From a bacterium (GTDB taxonomy: Bacteria; Dependentiae; Babeliae; Babeliales; RVW-14): a stretch of DNA of 47,989 nucleotides. The stretch's first letter is position 1. Each line of letters opens with the position of its first letter. Positions 16,275 through 23,132 of the stretch are shown in pieces. The notes beneath the pieces are model-generated. The model was not told the DNA's origin. It ran no database searches and worked only from the letters and a program-made list of their open reading frames with translations. The position numbers were made by a program, and so were the translations under genes. Location of the stretch: assembly GCA_010027825.1 (NCBI GenBank), contig RGUK01000002.1, positions 1-47,989 on the forward strand. The letters are read 5' to 3'.

Positions 16275-16389
16275 GTTGTAAGTGCTGCCTTCATCACGCA
16301 GGAAGCGGACTGGTTATCCCGTGCCAGTGTCGTTGTGGGTTCATACCCCATGACGTGTCCGTGCGACTCGGACGACGGGATCTTACAAC
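16275..16389 (+). ncRNA. Structured RNA candidate with tRNA-like domain and possible pseudoknot
   Basis: Several perfect stems nest here. GTTGTAAG (16275-16282) pairs with CTTACAAC (16382-16389). Inside, TCCCGT (16317-16322) pairs with ACGGGA (16375-16380). GTGGG/CCCAT (16335-16339/16347-16351) closes a 7-base loop TTCATAC, like an anticodon arm with anticodon CAT. GTCCG/CGGAC (16357-16361/16369-16373) closes loop TGCGACT, like a T-arm. Only 11 bases lie where a D-arm should be. Alternatively ACTGG/CCAGT (16309-16313/16324-16328) forms, whose loop contains TCCCGT and would make a pseudoknot. The GGG/CCC anticodon stem recalls initiator tRNA. It may be a tRNA remnant, tRNA mimic or riboregulator; it lies 45 bases before a start codon. 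Confidence 0.5.
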
Positions 16390-16418
16390 TGAGTAATTTA
16401 ACACAAACCTGAAAAACT

Positions 16419-16435
16419 TGTAAACGGAGTTTACA
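16419..16435 (+). promoter_or_regulatory. Hairpin holding the ribosome site of the next gene
   Basis: TGTAAAC (16419-16425) pairs perfectly with GTTTACA (16429-16435) with loop GGA. The Shine-Dalgarno GGAG lies in the loop and first stem base, and the last paired base is the A of the ATG at 16435. Such a structure would limit ribosome access, and suggests control of translation, possibly by the structured RNA just upstream. Confidence 0.5.
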
Positions 16436-16764
16436 TGCCAACCAAAAAGAAACCCAAGCAGGTCGCCCTGTATACGCACCTGCTCGACAAGCGAAACACC
16501 GAACGATTGCGTAAATGCGAAGGCTATTCGCCGCAGTGGATCATGCCGGAATTACCCGCCGGTGATCCGCTGCTGGGGCTCGACCTGCGATATCTGATCG
16601 AAAGCGAGCGAAAACTCGTACGACATCTGCAAGAAAAAATTGCAGAAAAAGATCACGAAATCGCGACATTGAAGAAACAACTGGCTGTCGGTACCTTTGT
16701 CAGCAAATTAAAAGCTATTGTCGGCTACACCAGGTGGCCTGAAAATCACGACAGATACAAGTGA
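16435..16764 (+). CDS. Unknown basic protein with coiled coil
   Basis: The 109-residue product has a Lys-rich start (MPTKKKPKQ), a middle with EGYSPQWIMPELP, and a helical coiled-coil segment at about residues 58-85 (ESERKLVRHLQEKIAEKDHE). No domain is recognised. It is the first gene after the structured RNA, and its start codon is in a hairpin, so its translation may be regulated. It is a natural candidate for the target of that RNA. Confidence 0.6.
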   Translation: MPTKKKPKQVALYTHLLDKRNTERLRKCEGYSPQWIMPELPAGDPLLGLDLRYLIESERKLVRHLQEKIAEKDHEIATLKKQLAVGTFVSKLKAIVGYTRWPENHDRYK

Positions 16765-16825
16765 CTTGTCATGAACAACACAGCATTCGCGAATAAACTT
16801 TTCATGCAACTTTTGGGAGTAATGT

Positions 16826-17218
16826 ATGTTCGCGCCAGATCTTAGAGTTCTTACGTTATACGTCAGTGATGACGAAACCGTTAACGGATTCGGGGAAAGT
16901 GTGAAACTTTACACGACACTCCGTCAGTGGGCTGACGCGTGCGAAGAGTTTTACAAACATTTTGAAAGCGGGGCTTTTCCCGCGAACTATAAAATTTTCA
17001 TTCCAGACTTTTGGCACGTCGCTTATGGCGATGCAAAGTGCTTCCCTCGCAGCGAGGCTGACTTACTTTGGAACAGTACGGTGGCTGTCAGAAAACTCGC
17101 CGAGCCGTTCATAGAGTTGAGCGAGATGGTGCTCAGGCCGCACCCGGGTACTTTGTTTCATTTGAAATCTGGAATAGACCTACAAAAGTCCATTCCGATT
17201 CCGTCTTCGACGGAATAA
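16826..17218 (+). CDS. Unknown 130-residue protein
   Basis: ATG 16826 follows GGGAG by 9 bases. The protein starts with a strand-like segment (LRVLTLYVSDDETVNGFGE), then a helix (LRQWADACEEFYKHFESG) and a Pro-rich end. No family recognised. The last codons lie in a hairpin (17199-17215). The short stretch 16765-16825 before it holds only the palindrome ATTCGCGAAT (16785-16794). Confidence 0.55.
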   Translation: MFAPDLRVLTLYVSDDETVNGFGESVKLYTTLRQWADACEEFYKHFESGAFPANYKIFIPDFWHVAYGDAKCFPRSEADLLWNSTVAVRKLAEPFIELSEMVLRPHPGTLFHLKSGIDLQKSIPIPSSTE

Positions 17219-17242
17219 CCATGGTATTTCCGAAGGAAATAC
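17199..17242 (+). other. Two adjacent hairpins at the end of a gene
   Basis: TTCCGTC (17199-17205) pairs with GACGGAA (17209-17215) around TTC, overlapping the last codons. Then GTATTTCC (17224-17231) pairs with GGAAATAC (17235-17242) around GAA. No T-tract follows either. They may act as mRNA 3' protection or a weak termination region ahead of the promoter at 17356. Confidence 0.45.
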
Positions 17243-17355
17243 GCTTGGATAGCGTAAGTCGGACAAATTTGATTCAGTGTGCTTGGCGTAAGTCGTTGTG
17301 GAGTCGATGTTTGTGACCCAAATTTTGACGCAAAATCTTGGTTTGGATATCGCCC

Positions 17356-17383
17356 TTGACGCCTGTACACATATTGCTACGAT
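17356..17383 (+). promoter_or_regulatory. Sigma70-like promoter with extended -10
   Basis: TTGACG (17356-17361), a 16-base spacer, then TACGAT (17378-17383), preceded by TGC as in extended -10 promoters. It lies 29 bases before ATG 17412 and gives a short leader with a perfect AAGGAGGTGA site. The promoter at 44473 has the same TTGAC and TGCTA features. It probably drives the gene run from 17412 onward. Confidence 0.65.
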
Positions 17384-17411
17384 GCTCGTTTTCGCCACAA
17401 GGAGGTGACCC

Positions 17412-17948
17412 ATGGCTATTCGGCGTACCGCCAATTTTGTGAAACGTAATGACCGCTGCCCCTGCGGCAGCGGCCGCAAGTTCAAGTCCTGCTGCAGCCC
17501 CGACGCTCCGAATACCCGGCCGAATGTCCACGTCCATCGCCCGGCCTTTGCGGACACCGGCGAGCGCCCTATTCGCTGGGTGATCACCGACGGGACGATG
17601 ACCAAGTTTTTTGCTGACAAAGACAACCGGGCCATGGTTTTCCAGAACCAGGCCGAGGCCATTGCCATCGCCTCGCTCGAAGAGTTCCGGGACCAGGATC
17701 CGGGCGAGATCAATATCGCCGGCGTGGGCGAAACCAAATGGCAGCTATTTCAAGAAAAAATCGCGTTTGTCGAAATCGACGACATCGAGCAGGCAGTGCA
17801 ATTAGTGCGCGAGCGTATTGAAATGGGCCGTGCCGGAGAGTTGACCGAAAGCAAACCTTTGGATTTAAGCGATGAAAAAGAAAACACGCAGCCTGGATCG
17901 CAAAGTGTCGACAGCGATTCGCAAGATCAGGCGCAAAGTATCGAATAA
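17412..17948 (+). CDS. SEC-C zinc-motif protein
   Basis: The 178-residue product has near its N-terminus (about residues 12-27) the sequence NDRCPCGSGRKFKSCC, a SEC-C zinc-binding motif (C-x-C then a terminal Cys pair), as at the C-terminus of SecA. The rest has a DGTMTKFFADKDNRA strand region, a helical middle, and a Ser/Gln/Asp-rich tail. SEC-C motifs bind zinc and mediate binding to proteins such as SecB or ribosomes. It has its own promoter and a perfect Shine-Dalgarno site, so it may be strongly expressed. It overlaps the next gene by 77 bases. Confidence 0.75.
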   Translation: MAIRRTANFVKRNDRCPCGSGRKFKSCCSPDAPNTRPNVHVHRPAFADTGERPIRWVITDGTMTKFFADKDNRAMVFQNQAEAIAIASLEEFRDQDPGEINIAGVGETKWQLFQEKIAFVEIDDIEQAVQLVRERIEMGRAGELTESKPLDLSDEKENTQPGSQSVDSDSQDQAQSIE

Positions 17949-18408
17949 ACAGTCTTTTTATACAGACCGTCACTTTGTGTTCGTGCAGGCGGCGTTAGAG
18001 CGCTGGTGCCAGCCTGCGATGCCTGTCAAAATTGTTGTCAAAAAGATGCCCGGCGGTTTGCTCGGGCAATGTCTCGCCAAGCCCGAAGACGAAGTGTTCG
18101 TTATCACGCTCAACAAAGACATGGGTGCACCCCAGGCTGTTGACACGTTAGTGCACGAATGGGCGCACGCGTTGGCTTGGAATTACGTGCACGCTGATTT
18201 AGCAAAAAACGCTTTTTCGCAAAAGCATTTTGACTGGTTTGCACATGACGAAGCCTGGGGTTGCGCTTACTCAAAAACGTATCGCGCGTATTTAGATGCG
18301 GTTGAACTTGTCGCGATTGCGGATAAGTTTCCGGACAAAGAAACACGCGACGCGGCCATGCAAGCGCACATTAACCATAGCACCAAAAAACGAGGTACTT
18401 TGTTGTGA
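17872..18408 (+). CDS. Zincin-type metallopeptidase-like protein (HExxH)
   Basis: The 178-residue protein has LVHEWAHAL near residue 94, a zinc-metallopeptidase HExxH motif, and further on HFDWFAHDEAWGCAYSKTYRAYL, which resembles the H-G/D-x-x-WG-x-x-Y segment that gives the third zinc ligand in SprT-like or related phage zincins. The N-terminal 30 residues are very basic (MKKKTRSLDRKVSTAIRKIR). The ATG at 17872 overlaps the SEC-C gene by 77 bases, unusually long; a later start is possible. Substrate unknown. It is followed by GTGA coupling to the next gene. Confidence 0.75.
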   Translation: MKKKTRSLDRKVSTAIRKIRRKVSNKQSFYTDRHFVFVQAALERWCQPAMPVKIVVKKMPGGLLGQCLAKPEDEVFVITLNKDMGAPQAVDTLVHEWAHALAWNYVHADLAKNAFSQKHFDWFAHDEAWGCAYSKTYRAYLDAVELVAIADKFPDKETRDAAMQAHINHSTKKRGTLL

Positions 18409-18869
18409 AAAAGACAGTCATGGAGAAGTGGGTGCAAGCCCTGCGGTCGAAGAAGTACAAGCAGGGCCACTCGGTGCTGAAGCAGAAAACCAGGGCGGGG
18501 GTAACTAGGCACTGTTGCCTCGGCGTGCTCTGTGAACTGTACCAGCAGGACCGACGCAAGCGCGGCCAGAAGGTTATGCCGTCGTTTGTGAAAAAACAAT
18601 GGAATACGAGTTCCGGAAACAAAAATAAAGTTACGTTCTATTTGCCCGATACGGAATGCCAGCCCACGCATTTGCCGAAAATAGTTCAGCGGTGGGCGGG
18701 GGTGCAGACAGATTCGGGCCATTTTCCTGTTTCAAGTAAACCCTGCCGTGCCGTGATCGTGACCGGCAATGAGCACGCTGATGCGGACTCGCTGATGGCT
18801 TTGAACGACGAAGGCGCGACGTTTACACAAATCGCTGAAATCATTGAAGAGCATTACAAGGATCTGTAA
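18405..18869 (+). CDS. Unknown small phage protein, W-x-x-ALRS / CCLGVL type
   Basis: GTG 18405 overlaps the previous stop and has GAGGT about 9 bases upstream; ATG 18420 is a possible alternative. The 154-residue product has KWVQALRSKKYKQG, then RHCCLGVLCELYQQD, and a C-terminal LMALNDEGATFTQIAEIIEE. This order is typical of a widespread uncharacterised phage family that carries a Cys pair followed by LGVL. It shares features with the gene at 15579. Function unknown. Confidence 0.7.
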   Translation: MKKTVMEKWVQALRSKKYKQGHSVLKQKTRAGVTRHCCLGVLCELYQQDRRKRGQKVMPSFVKKQWNTSSGNKNKVTFYLPDTECQPTHLPKIVQRWAGVQTDSGHFPVSSKPCRAVIVTGNEHADADSLMALNDEGATFTQIAEIIEEHYKDL

Positions 18870-18871
18870 TC

Positions 18872-19150
18872 GTGGTCGATGTAGAAGCATTGCGGGCCGC
18901 GTGGTACGACAGGTCTCTGACGCAAGCGGAGATAGCCCGACATCTCGGGATAACCGCCGGGCAATTGACTGCCGCTGTGAAGCAGCACGGATTGCCCCCG
19001 CGACCGAAGAACAAACGGGCTTTCACCTTTGCCGACAACCCAACGCCTGAAGAAGACAAGTTGTCGGCGGCGTCGTTAGAACTGTCGCCGTCGGTACAAG
19101 CCAGAATCAAAGAATTGAAACTTGGTTTGCCGGTTGTCGGCACGCCATAA
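18872..19150 (+). CDS. Small helix-turn-helix protein (GcrA-like N-terminus)
   Basis: The 92-residue product has an N-terminal helix-turn-helix at about residues 7-40: LRAAWYDRSLTQAEIARHLG then ITAGQLTAAVKQHGLPPRP. This is the spacing of GcrA-like or homeodomain-like phage regulators. A linker and a short helical tail follow. GTG 18872 is used as start. It is probably a DNA-binding regulator, but no target is visible. It lies in the operon after the zincin gene. Confidence 0.7.
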   Translation: MVDVEALRAAWYDRSLTQAEIARHLGITAGQLTAAVKQHGLPPRPKNKRAFTFADNPTPEEDKLSAASLELSPSVQARIKELKLGLPVVGTP

Positions 19151-19162
19151 CACGGAGGAACG

Positions 19163-19483
19163 ATGCGACATAAGAAGATTATTTTGCTTGAGCATTGCGT
19201 AGACCGGCAGCTATACCGGCTGGCGTCGCGAAACCTGAGCCTGGGCGTTTACAACGCGGCCGAGAAGGATTTCATAGGTATTCGCCAGAAATTCAACACT
19301 GAGTTTCTGTCGTCTGAGTACCACTGGGACACCGGGGAGCCGTTTGGGACAGCCTCGCCGCTTGAGGCTTTGGAAAAACTACCGGACGAAATTCTGTTAA
19401 GCACGGACTCGCCGGCATTGTTTGCGTGGCTTCGAGAAATGCGGGAGCACCACGCTCACGATGTCGAGGAGGAGGAAGTATGA
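19163..19483 (+). CDS. Unknown 106-residue protein
   Basis: The product has a helix-rich start (IILLEHCVDRQLYRLASRNL), then LGVYNAAEKDFIGIRQKF and a FLSSEYHWDTGEPFGTASP segment. It ends in acidic residues (HDVEEEEV). CGGAGG precedes ATG 19163. The stop overlaps the next ATG. The YHWDTG-x-P-x-GTA segment recalls small hypothetical proteins in planctomycetes and phages. No function assigned. Confidence 0.55.
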   Translation: MRHKKIILLEHCVDRQLYRLASRNLSLGVYNAAEKDFIGIRQKFNTEFLSSEYHWDTGEPFGTASPLEALEKLPDEILLSTDSPALFAWLREMREHHAHDVEEEEV

Positions 19484-19995
19484 GTGACTTGATTGCAGCC
19501 GCAGACGGCGCTCAGATGTGGGACATGCGGTACAAGTATCCGTATGACTACACGTATAAAAACGAAGACGGCACGGACAAGAACACCGTCACGTACTACC
19601 GCAACGCCAGTGCCAAGTGCGTAGCCCCGACGGCTGAAAGGGCTATAGCACTGGTCAAGGAGTTTTGCCCAGAGGCTGTCATTCTTGGCGTGCATCACCG
19701 AGAGGGCGGCGAAAAGAACCGCGTGCTCATCGACCCGGCGGTGATGCCAGCGTCGCCGGTAACTGTATCCCGGCCATTTACCGCAGAAGAAATTCAAAAA
19801 GTTCTCTCTGCCGAGAAAAATAATCCGGCCGTGTTAGTTCCGGGGCCGCCAGCGCTTTTTGCGGAGGAGTGGGCGGCCATTGATTACTGCATTCGACAAG
19901 CCGACGAATACGACAGAGTGGGTCTCGAAGACGCAGCGCAAGCGGCGGCTGTTTTGCGCGGTTTACGGAAAAGGCTTGGAGGAACCAATGGCTGA
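19480..19995 (+). CDS. Unknown protein with shared C-terminal helical module
   Basis: The 171-residue product starts at 19480, in an ATGA overlap after GAGGAGG; a longer frame from 19426 lacks support. Its N-terminal half has beta-like segments (MWDMRYKYPYDYTYKNEDG). Its C-terminal 50 residues (EEWAAIDYCIRQADEYDRV, then DAAQAAAVLRGLRKRLGG) match the ends of several neighbouring proteins: a helix with ER/EE-x-A-I, then LRGLxKRLGG. The module may mediate assembly. The next gene starts 8 bases before its stop. Confidence 0.55.
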   Translation: MSDLIAAADGAQMWDMRYKYPYDYTYKNEDGTDKNTVTYYRNASAKCVAPTAERAIALVKEFCPEAVILGVHHREGGEKNRVLIDPAVMPASPVTVSRPFTAEEIQKVLSAEKNNPAVLVPGPPALFAEEWAAIDYCIRQADEYDRVGLEDAAQAAAVLRGLRKRLGGTNG

Positions 19996-20380
19996 CATTA
20001 CTGATCGGATAACCGACTATTTAGCCAGCGGCGGGTTTTTTAATCCGGAGCACATGGAGCACGAAAAGGTTCGTGCACTTTTAGTGGATTGCCGGGATGT
20101 AATTGAAACCCTTCGTCGTGGCTCCAGTGCCGCTCTTCGGCGCATCGCGGAACAGGATGCGGCTATTCGGCGCCTTGCGGACCAGGACGCCACGCTGTCT
20201 GTGTGCGGCGGCGACGTGATTGTGCAGATGGACTTTCCGCTCAGCGACGCGGAGCGGCGGGCTGTAGAACGGGCGGCCAGTTTAATTAGGGACACAGTGG
20301 CGAACGACAGCGACGAAGCAATGAGCGACTACATTGCTTTGCGCGGGCTGTATGAGAGGGCTGGCGTGAACAATGGCTGA
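19988..20380 (+). CDS. Unknown helical protein with shared module
   Basis: The 130-residue product starts at ATG 19988 after GGAGGA. It has a long helix with repeated arginines (RRGSSAALRRIAEQDAAIRR, then LADQDA) resembling a coiled coil, a short beta segment (GGDVIVQMDFPL) and a C-terminal helical part with DAERRAVERAASLIRD, then ALRGLYERAG, a divergent copy of the module in the neighbours. No family is recognised. Confidence 0.5.
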   Translation: MADITDRITDYLASGGFFNPEHMEHEKVRALLVDCRDVIETLRRGSSAALRRIAEQDAAIRRLADQDATLSVCGGDVIVQMDFPLSDAERRAVERAASLIRDTVANDSDEAMSDYIALRGLYERAGVNNG

Positions 20381-20660
20381 CTTACCGGAGCCTGTCGCGT
20401 GGGTGGTGGCAGACGATCACTACGGGGCGTTTGCTGCATATGTAACATATGAGGCGGCAATGGAGCGGTACAACTCCGCAAGTCCAGACGGCCCCTGCCG
20501 TGTGGTGAAAATGGTGCCCACACTCACAAACGATGAGCGGGAAGCGATTGCCGGGATTGCACTAGTGTTGAAACGATTGAAAGTGTACCCACACGCGCCC
20601 GGCAGAACACAAGAAGACGACGTTAATTTGTTGTTTGAAATAGCGGAGGGGCGACGATGA
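20373..20660 (+). CDS. Unknown small protein, EPVAWVV type
   Basis: The 95-residue product starts LPEPVAWVVADDHY, continues with a strand CRVVKMVPTL, and ends with TNDEREAIAGIALVLKRLKV and a short helix (LLFEIAEGRR). The EPVAW start and the ER-x-A-I helix are shared with the gene at 20657, so the two are paralogues. Proteins starting with a P-V-A-W beta segment recall a small domain found in phage hypotheticals. Start at 20373 overlaps the previous stop by 8 bases. Confidence 0.5.
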   Translation: MADLPEPVAWVVADDHYGAFAAYVTYEAAMERYNSASPDGPCRVVKMVPTLTNDEREAIAGIALVLKRLKVYPHAPGRTQEDDVNLLFEIAEGRR

Positions 20661-20977
20661 GCAGCGAGCAAGAACCGGTGGCGTGGGCTGTGCAAGTTGA
20701 CGGCGTTTTTCGCAAGATGGTGCAGTTCACGCTACACGACGCCGAGTTTCATGCAAATTTAAATCCGCCCGGAGTAGTGGTTCCGTTGTACAGGCATCCG
20801 CAGTCTGTGCTTACCCCCTTCGAACGCGGCGCAATACAAAGGGCTATTGACGCATTTCATCGGATTGCTGGAGACGCAGAAAACCCCCGCGGTTGGATTG
20901 CGATACAGGCCGAAGATGACGCCAACGCACTTCGCGGGATACTGAAAAAATTTGGAGGTGCGGAATGTACGTCGTGA
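20657..20977 (+). CDS. Unknown small protein, EPVAWAV type
   Basis: The 106-residue product starts with EPVAWAVQVDG and a beta stretch ending VVPLYRHPQ, then LTPFERGAIQRAIDAFHRIA and DDANALRGILKKFGG. The same architecture as the gene at 20373, with a clearer copy of the C-terminal LRGILKKFGG module. ATGA overlap with the previous gene. In many phage proteins the PVAW...VPLY unit is a small domain of unknown role. Confidence 0.55.
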   Translation: MSSEQEPVAWAVQVDGVFRKMVQFTLHDAEFHANLNPPGVVVPLYRHPQSVLTPFERGAIQRAIDAFHRIAGDAENPRGWIAIQAEDDANALRGILKKFGGAECTS

Positions 20978-21267
20978 CCGGCGAGAAGTCTTATCTCTGG
21001 ACAGATTATTGTCCCACGCGGAAATACTTTTTTGTCAAATTCACTGACGGCAACGGCAAGGAATGGTGGCAGGTCGCTTATCGTTGGTTGTTCTGGACAT
21101 GTTATTTGAAGCGTTTACGGGAGTACTTCAGTGGCTCAGTTCGCGGCGAACCGATGACGTTTAAATCTCTTGGCGCGGCAAAGTGCCATCTTCAGGAAGA
21201 ACGTATGTGGCTGGACCGGCAAGAGCGCAGCAAACAGATATCTGTAGAAATTGTTGGAGACGCATAA
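20965..21267 (+). CDS. Unknown aromatic basic protein
   Basis: The 100-residue product is rich in Tyr, Trp and Arg (WWQVAYRWLFWTCYLKRL) and may be amphipathic or membrane-associated. TTGGAGGTGCGG precedes ATG 20965. It overlaps the upstream gene by 13 bases. No domain is recognised. Confidence 0.5.
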   Translation: MYVVTGEKSYLWTDYCPTRKYFFVKFTDGNGKEWWQVAYRWLFWTCYLKRLREYFSGSVRGEPMTFKSLGAAKCHLQEERMWLDRQERSKQISVEIVGDA

Positions 21268-21513
21268 ATGACTGCATGGACCGTAACAACGACAAAATAC
21301 AATTTAGAGCGCCAGTGGGGCGCGCGATTTGAATGGATGGGGTTTGGGTGTCTTTTGCATATCGGCGTTTCTTCCGCGCCAGCGATACGTATTGGCATAT
21401 TGGGTTGCGGTATCTGGTTCGGTCGGATTCCGCCCAAGCCGCAGGTTCAAATTGTGACGAAGACTTTGCCGGGCGGTGGATACGCAGACGGCACGACAAC
21501 GGTGATTAAATGA
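21268..21513 (+). CDS. Unknown small protein
   Basis: The 81-residue product has a beta-like N-terminus (TTTKYNLERQWGARFEW), and a hydrophobic Gly/Ile-rich middle (IRIGILGCGIWFG). It starts immediately after the preceding TAA and overlaps the next ATG. No family seen. Confidence 0.45.
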   Translation: MTAWTVTTTKYNLERQWGARFEWMGFGCLLHIGVSSAPAIRIGILGCGIWFGRIPPKPQVQIVTKTLPGGGYADGTTTVIK

Positions 21514-21722
21514 CAACAAAATTCAAAGACCTTACCATTCGAGTCGACAACATCGGGGCTGTCGTTGTCGACGGCGGGTATGTAATAGCAGAATCGCCAG
21601 AAATGGTAGCCCTTGAGATCAGCGTCGAGCGCGCGAAGTACGTGGATATCACGCAGGATAAGCGGCGGCTTCGCCGTCCGCTTCATCCGCTGGTTATGCC
21701 ATCAACGAGGAGAGGCAGATGA
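21510..21722 (+). CDS. Unknown 70-residue protein
   Basis: The product has beta-like segments (LTIRVDNIGAVVVDGGYVI) and an Arg-rich end (KRRLRRPLHPLVMPSTRRGR). ATGA overlaps occur at both ends, which supports the frame. The basic tail may bind nucleic acid, but the evidence is thin. Confidence 0.45.
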   Translation: MTTKFKDLTIRVDNIGAVVVDGGYVIAESPEMVALEISVERAKYVDITQDKRRLRRPLHPLVMPSTRRGR

Positions 21723-22057
21723 TCGAAGTGAAAAACGCAATCATTCGCGGGGCCACGCTGACGAAGGCCGATCACGGCGTGCTGTCGGCATGGATCGAAC
21801 TGGACTACGGCGGCACATGCCAAGGCTTCGGCGGATACGCTCTCTACTTGCCGAAGTCTTGCACGCATCACTCGCTCACTGGCCCAGCGGGGCATTTCAT
21901 CTGGCGGGTGCTTGAGATCGCGGACGTTGCCGAGTGGGGCAAGTTGGTCGGAAAAACGATTCGGGTTCGCGGAGATCACGGCGGCGTTGAGGCAATCGGC
22001 CACATCGTCAAGGACGATTGGTTCAGCCCGCGAGATGACTTCAAGGGATTGGCATAA
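21719..22057 (+). CDS. Conserved-looking phage protein, GGYALYLP type
   Basis: The 112-residue product has IIRGATLTKADHGVLSAWIE, LDYGGTCQGFGGYALYLP, then FIWRVLEIADVAEWGKL, IRVRGDHGGVEAIGHIVKD and WFSPRDDF. This order is, from memory, that of an uncharacterised protein found in many phages and some bacteria. It is probably a compact alpha/beta fold. GAGGAG lies upstream of ATG 21719. No catalytic residues can be named. Confidence 0.65.
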   Translation: MIEVKNAIIRGATLTKADHGVLSAWIELDYGGTCQGFGGYALYLPKSCTHHSLTGPAGHFIWRVLEIADVAEWGKLVGKTIRVRGDHGGVEAIGHIVKDDWFSPRDDFKGLA

Positions 22058-22058
22058 C

Positions 22059-22265
22059 ATGGGTTATCTGACTGATTCGCCCGGCATTATGCTCGGAGCC
22101 AACGAACGTACGCTTGACGGCATCAACGAGGAATTACGCGGCATGCCGACTGTAATCTCGTTTCCCGATTATGCCGGGTACAAAATTTTTGCCACATCCA
22201 GCAGTCGATATGTGATTTCAGTAGCCCTGCTGCACGACCGTGTTTTTAACGCCGTGGCAGGGTAA
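22059..22265 (+). CDS. Unknown small protein
   Basis: The 68-residue product (MGYLTDSPGIMLGANERTLD) continues with an alternating strand region (YKIFATSSSRYVISVALL). ATG 22059 follows the preceding stop by one base; the long upstream extension to 21912 overlaps the previous gene and is rejected. No family known. Confidence 0.45.
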   Translation: MGYLTDSPGIMLGANERTLDGINEELRGMPTVISFPDYAGYKIFATSSSRYVISVALLHDRVFNAVAG

Positions 22266-22269
22266 CGCA

Positions 22270-22467
22270 ATGAGCACACTAGAAGACGGCGAAGACCCGT
22301 ACATTCCGTTTCCCAAAATTGCCAGCAACCGGCAGAAGGCTCAGCAGCCCAGTAAGCGGAAGTTCTGGTGCTCAGGTTGTGATCAGAACCGCGTCGGCCA
22401 GTGGGGTAAATGCTCGGTGTGCGGCTATAAAGAGTGTCCAAAGAAAAAGAGGTGCAAAGGTGGCTGA
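22270..22467 (+). CDS. Small zinc-ribbon protein
   Basis: The 65-residue product has FWCSGCDQNRVGQWGKCSVC followed by GYKECPKKKRC: two CxxC pairs 14 residues apart, a zinc ribbon, in a Lys-rich context. It may bind nucleic acid. ATG 22270 is preceded by GGGTAACG. It overlaps the next gene by 8 bases. Confidence 0.55.
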   Translation: MSTLEDGEDPYIPFPKIASNRQKAQQPSKRKFWCSGCDQNRVGQWGKCSVCGYKECPKKKRCKGG

Positions 22468-22777
22468 CGGCAAGGAATGCAAATGCCACGCGCACAGCGA
22501 AGCCGAGTGTGGCTGTGACGCTGATTGGACGCCGCAAGAGGTTTACGATCTTCGCGAATCGAACGCGCGCTTGCTCGGTTTGCTTGCGGACATTCGTGCC
22601 GCTGTGGGCGACCCGACTGGAAAACTGATGCAGGATGAATTAGTCGCGCATTGTCGGTCTTTGCGATTAACTATCGAAGAACGAGCAAATGTAATTTTGA
22701 TAATTATGCACTTAGAAAACGCCGGGCGCGAACCGCTTGCTGCTACGCTTCGCGACCTGCTGAAACGACTAGGATAA
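22460..22777 (+). CDS. Cys/His-start protein with shared C-terminal module
   Basis: GTG 22460 is chosen because GAGGTG lies about 6 bases upstream. The 105-residue product begins with KECKCHAHSEAECGCD, a possible metal site, then a coiled-coil-like helix (EVYDLRESNARLLGLLADIR), and ends LTIEERANVILIIMHLENA, LAATLRDLLKRLG, a clear copy of the module of 19480 and 20657. Its upstream reading from 22319 is rejected. Confidence 0.55.
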   Translation: MADGKECKCHAHSEAECGCDADWTPQEVYDLRESNARLLGLLADIRAAVGDPTGKLMQDELVAHCRSLRLTIEERANVILIIMHLENAGREPLAATLRDLLKRLG

Positions 22778-22781
22778 GTAA

Positions 22782-23132
22782 ATGGCTGACAAAGAAAAAT
22801 ACACTATGTGGGATCGCATCGGGATAGCCGCCGCAGTTTCGATTGTTCTTGTGTTGTTATTTGCTAACAAAAAAGATACGAACACAAATAGTGTCGCACC
22901 CGCCGCGGCGCAAGAAACTTATGCAACAAAAAACGTATATTGGCGGCTCGATCGCGCTGAAAAACGATTGAATGCTCTGGAGCAGCGCGTATTTTTTCCG
23001 TTGTTTTCCGAGCACTGTAGGGCGTGCCCACAGTGTCGCGGAGACGAGCCGACTGAAGATGGACCGCCGGCGTTATGCGAGGAAGGATTCAAACTATGGC
23101 AAAACGATCTAAGAAATCAAAAGAACCAGTAA
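22782..23132 (+). CDS. Single-pass membrane protein with coiled coil and Cys motif
   Basis: The 116-residue product has a hydrophobic helix at about residues 13-28 (IGIAAAVSIVLVLLFA), a polar linker, a short coiled coil (WRLDRAEKRLNALEQRV) and CRACPQC, two CxxC-like pairs, before an acidic region. It is probably anchored in the inner membrane with the coiled coil outside or inside. The stop overlaps the next gene by 37 bases. A spanin- or holin-like role is possible but unsupported. Confidence 0.6.
   Translation: MADKEKYTMWDRIGIAAAVSIVLVLLFANKKDTNTNSVAPAAAQETYATKNVYWRLDRAEKRLNALEQRVFFPLFSEHCRACPQCRGDEPTEDGPPALCEEGFKLWQNDLRNQKNQ

Noticed and set aside
16335..16351. GGGTTCATACCC read as a tRNA T-arm
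   Set aside because: The loop lacks the conserved A at position 58, while reading it as an anticodon arm gives T33, CAT and A37 and lines up with a T-like arm and an acceptor-like stem.
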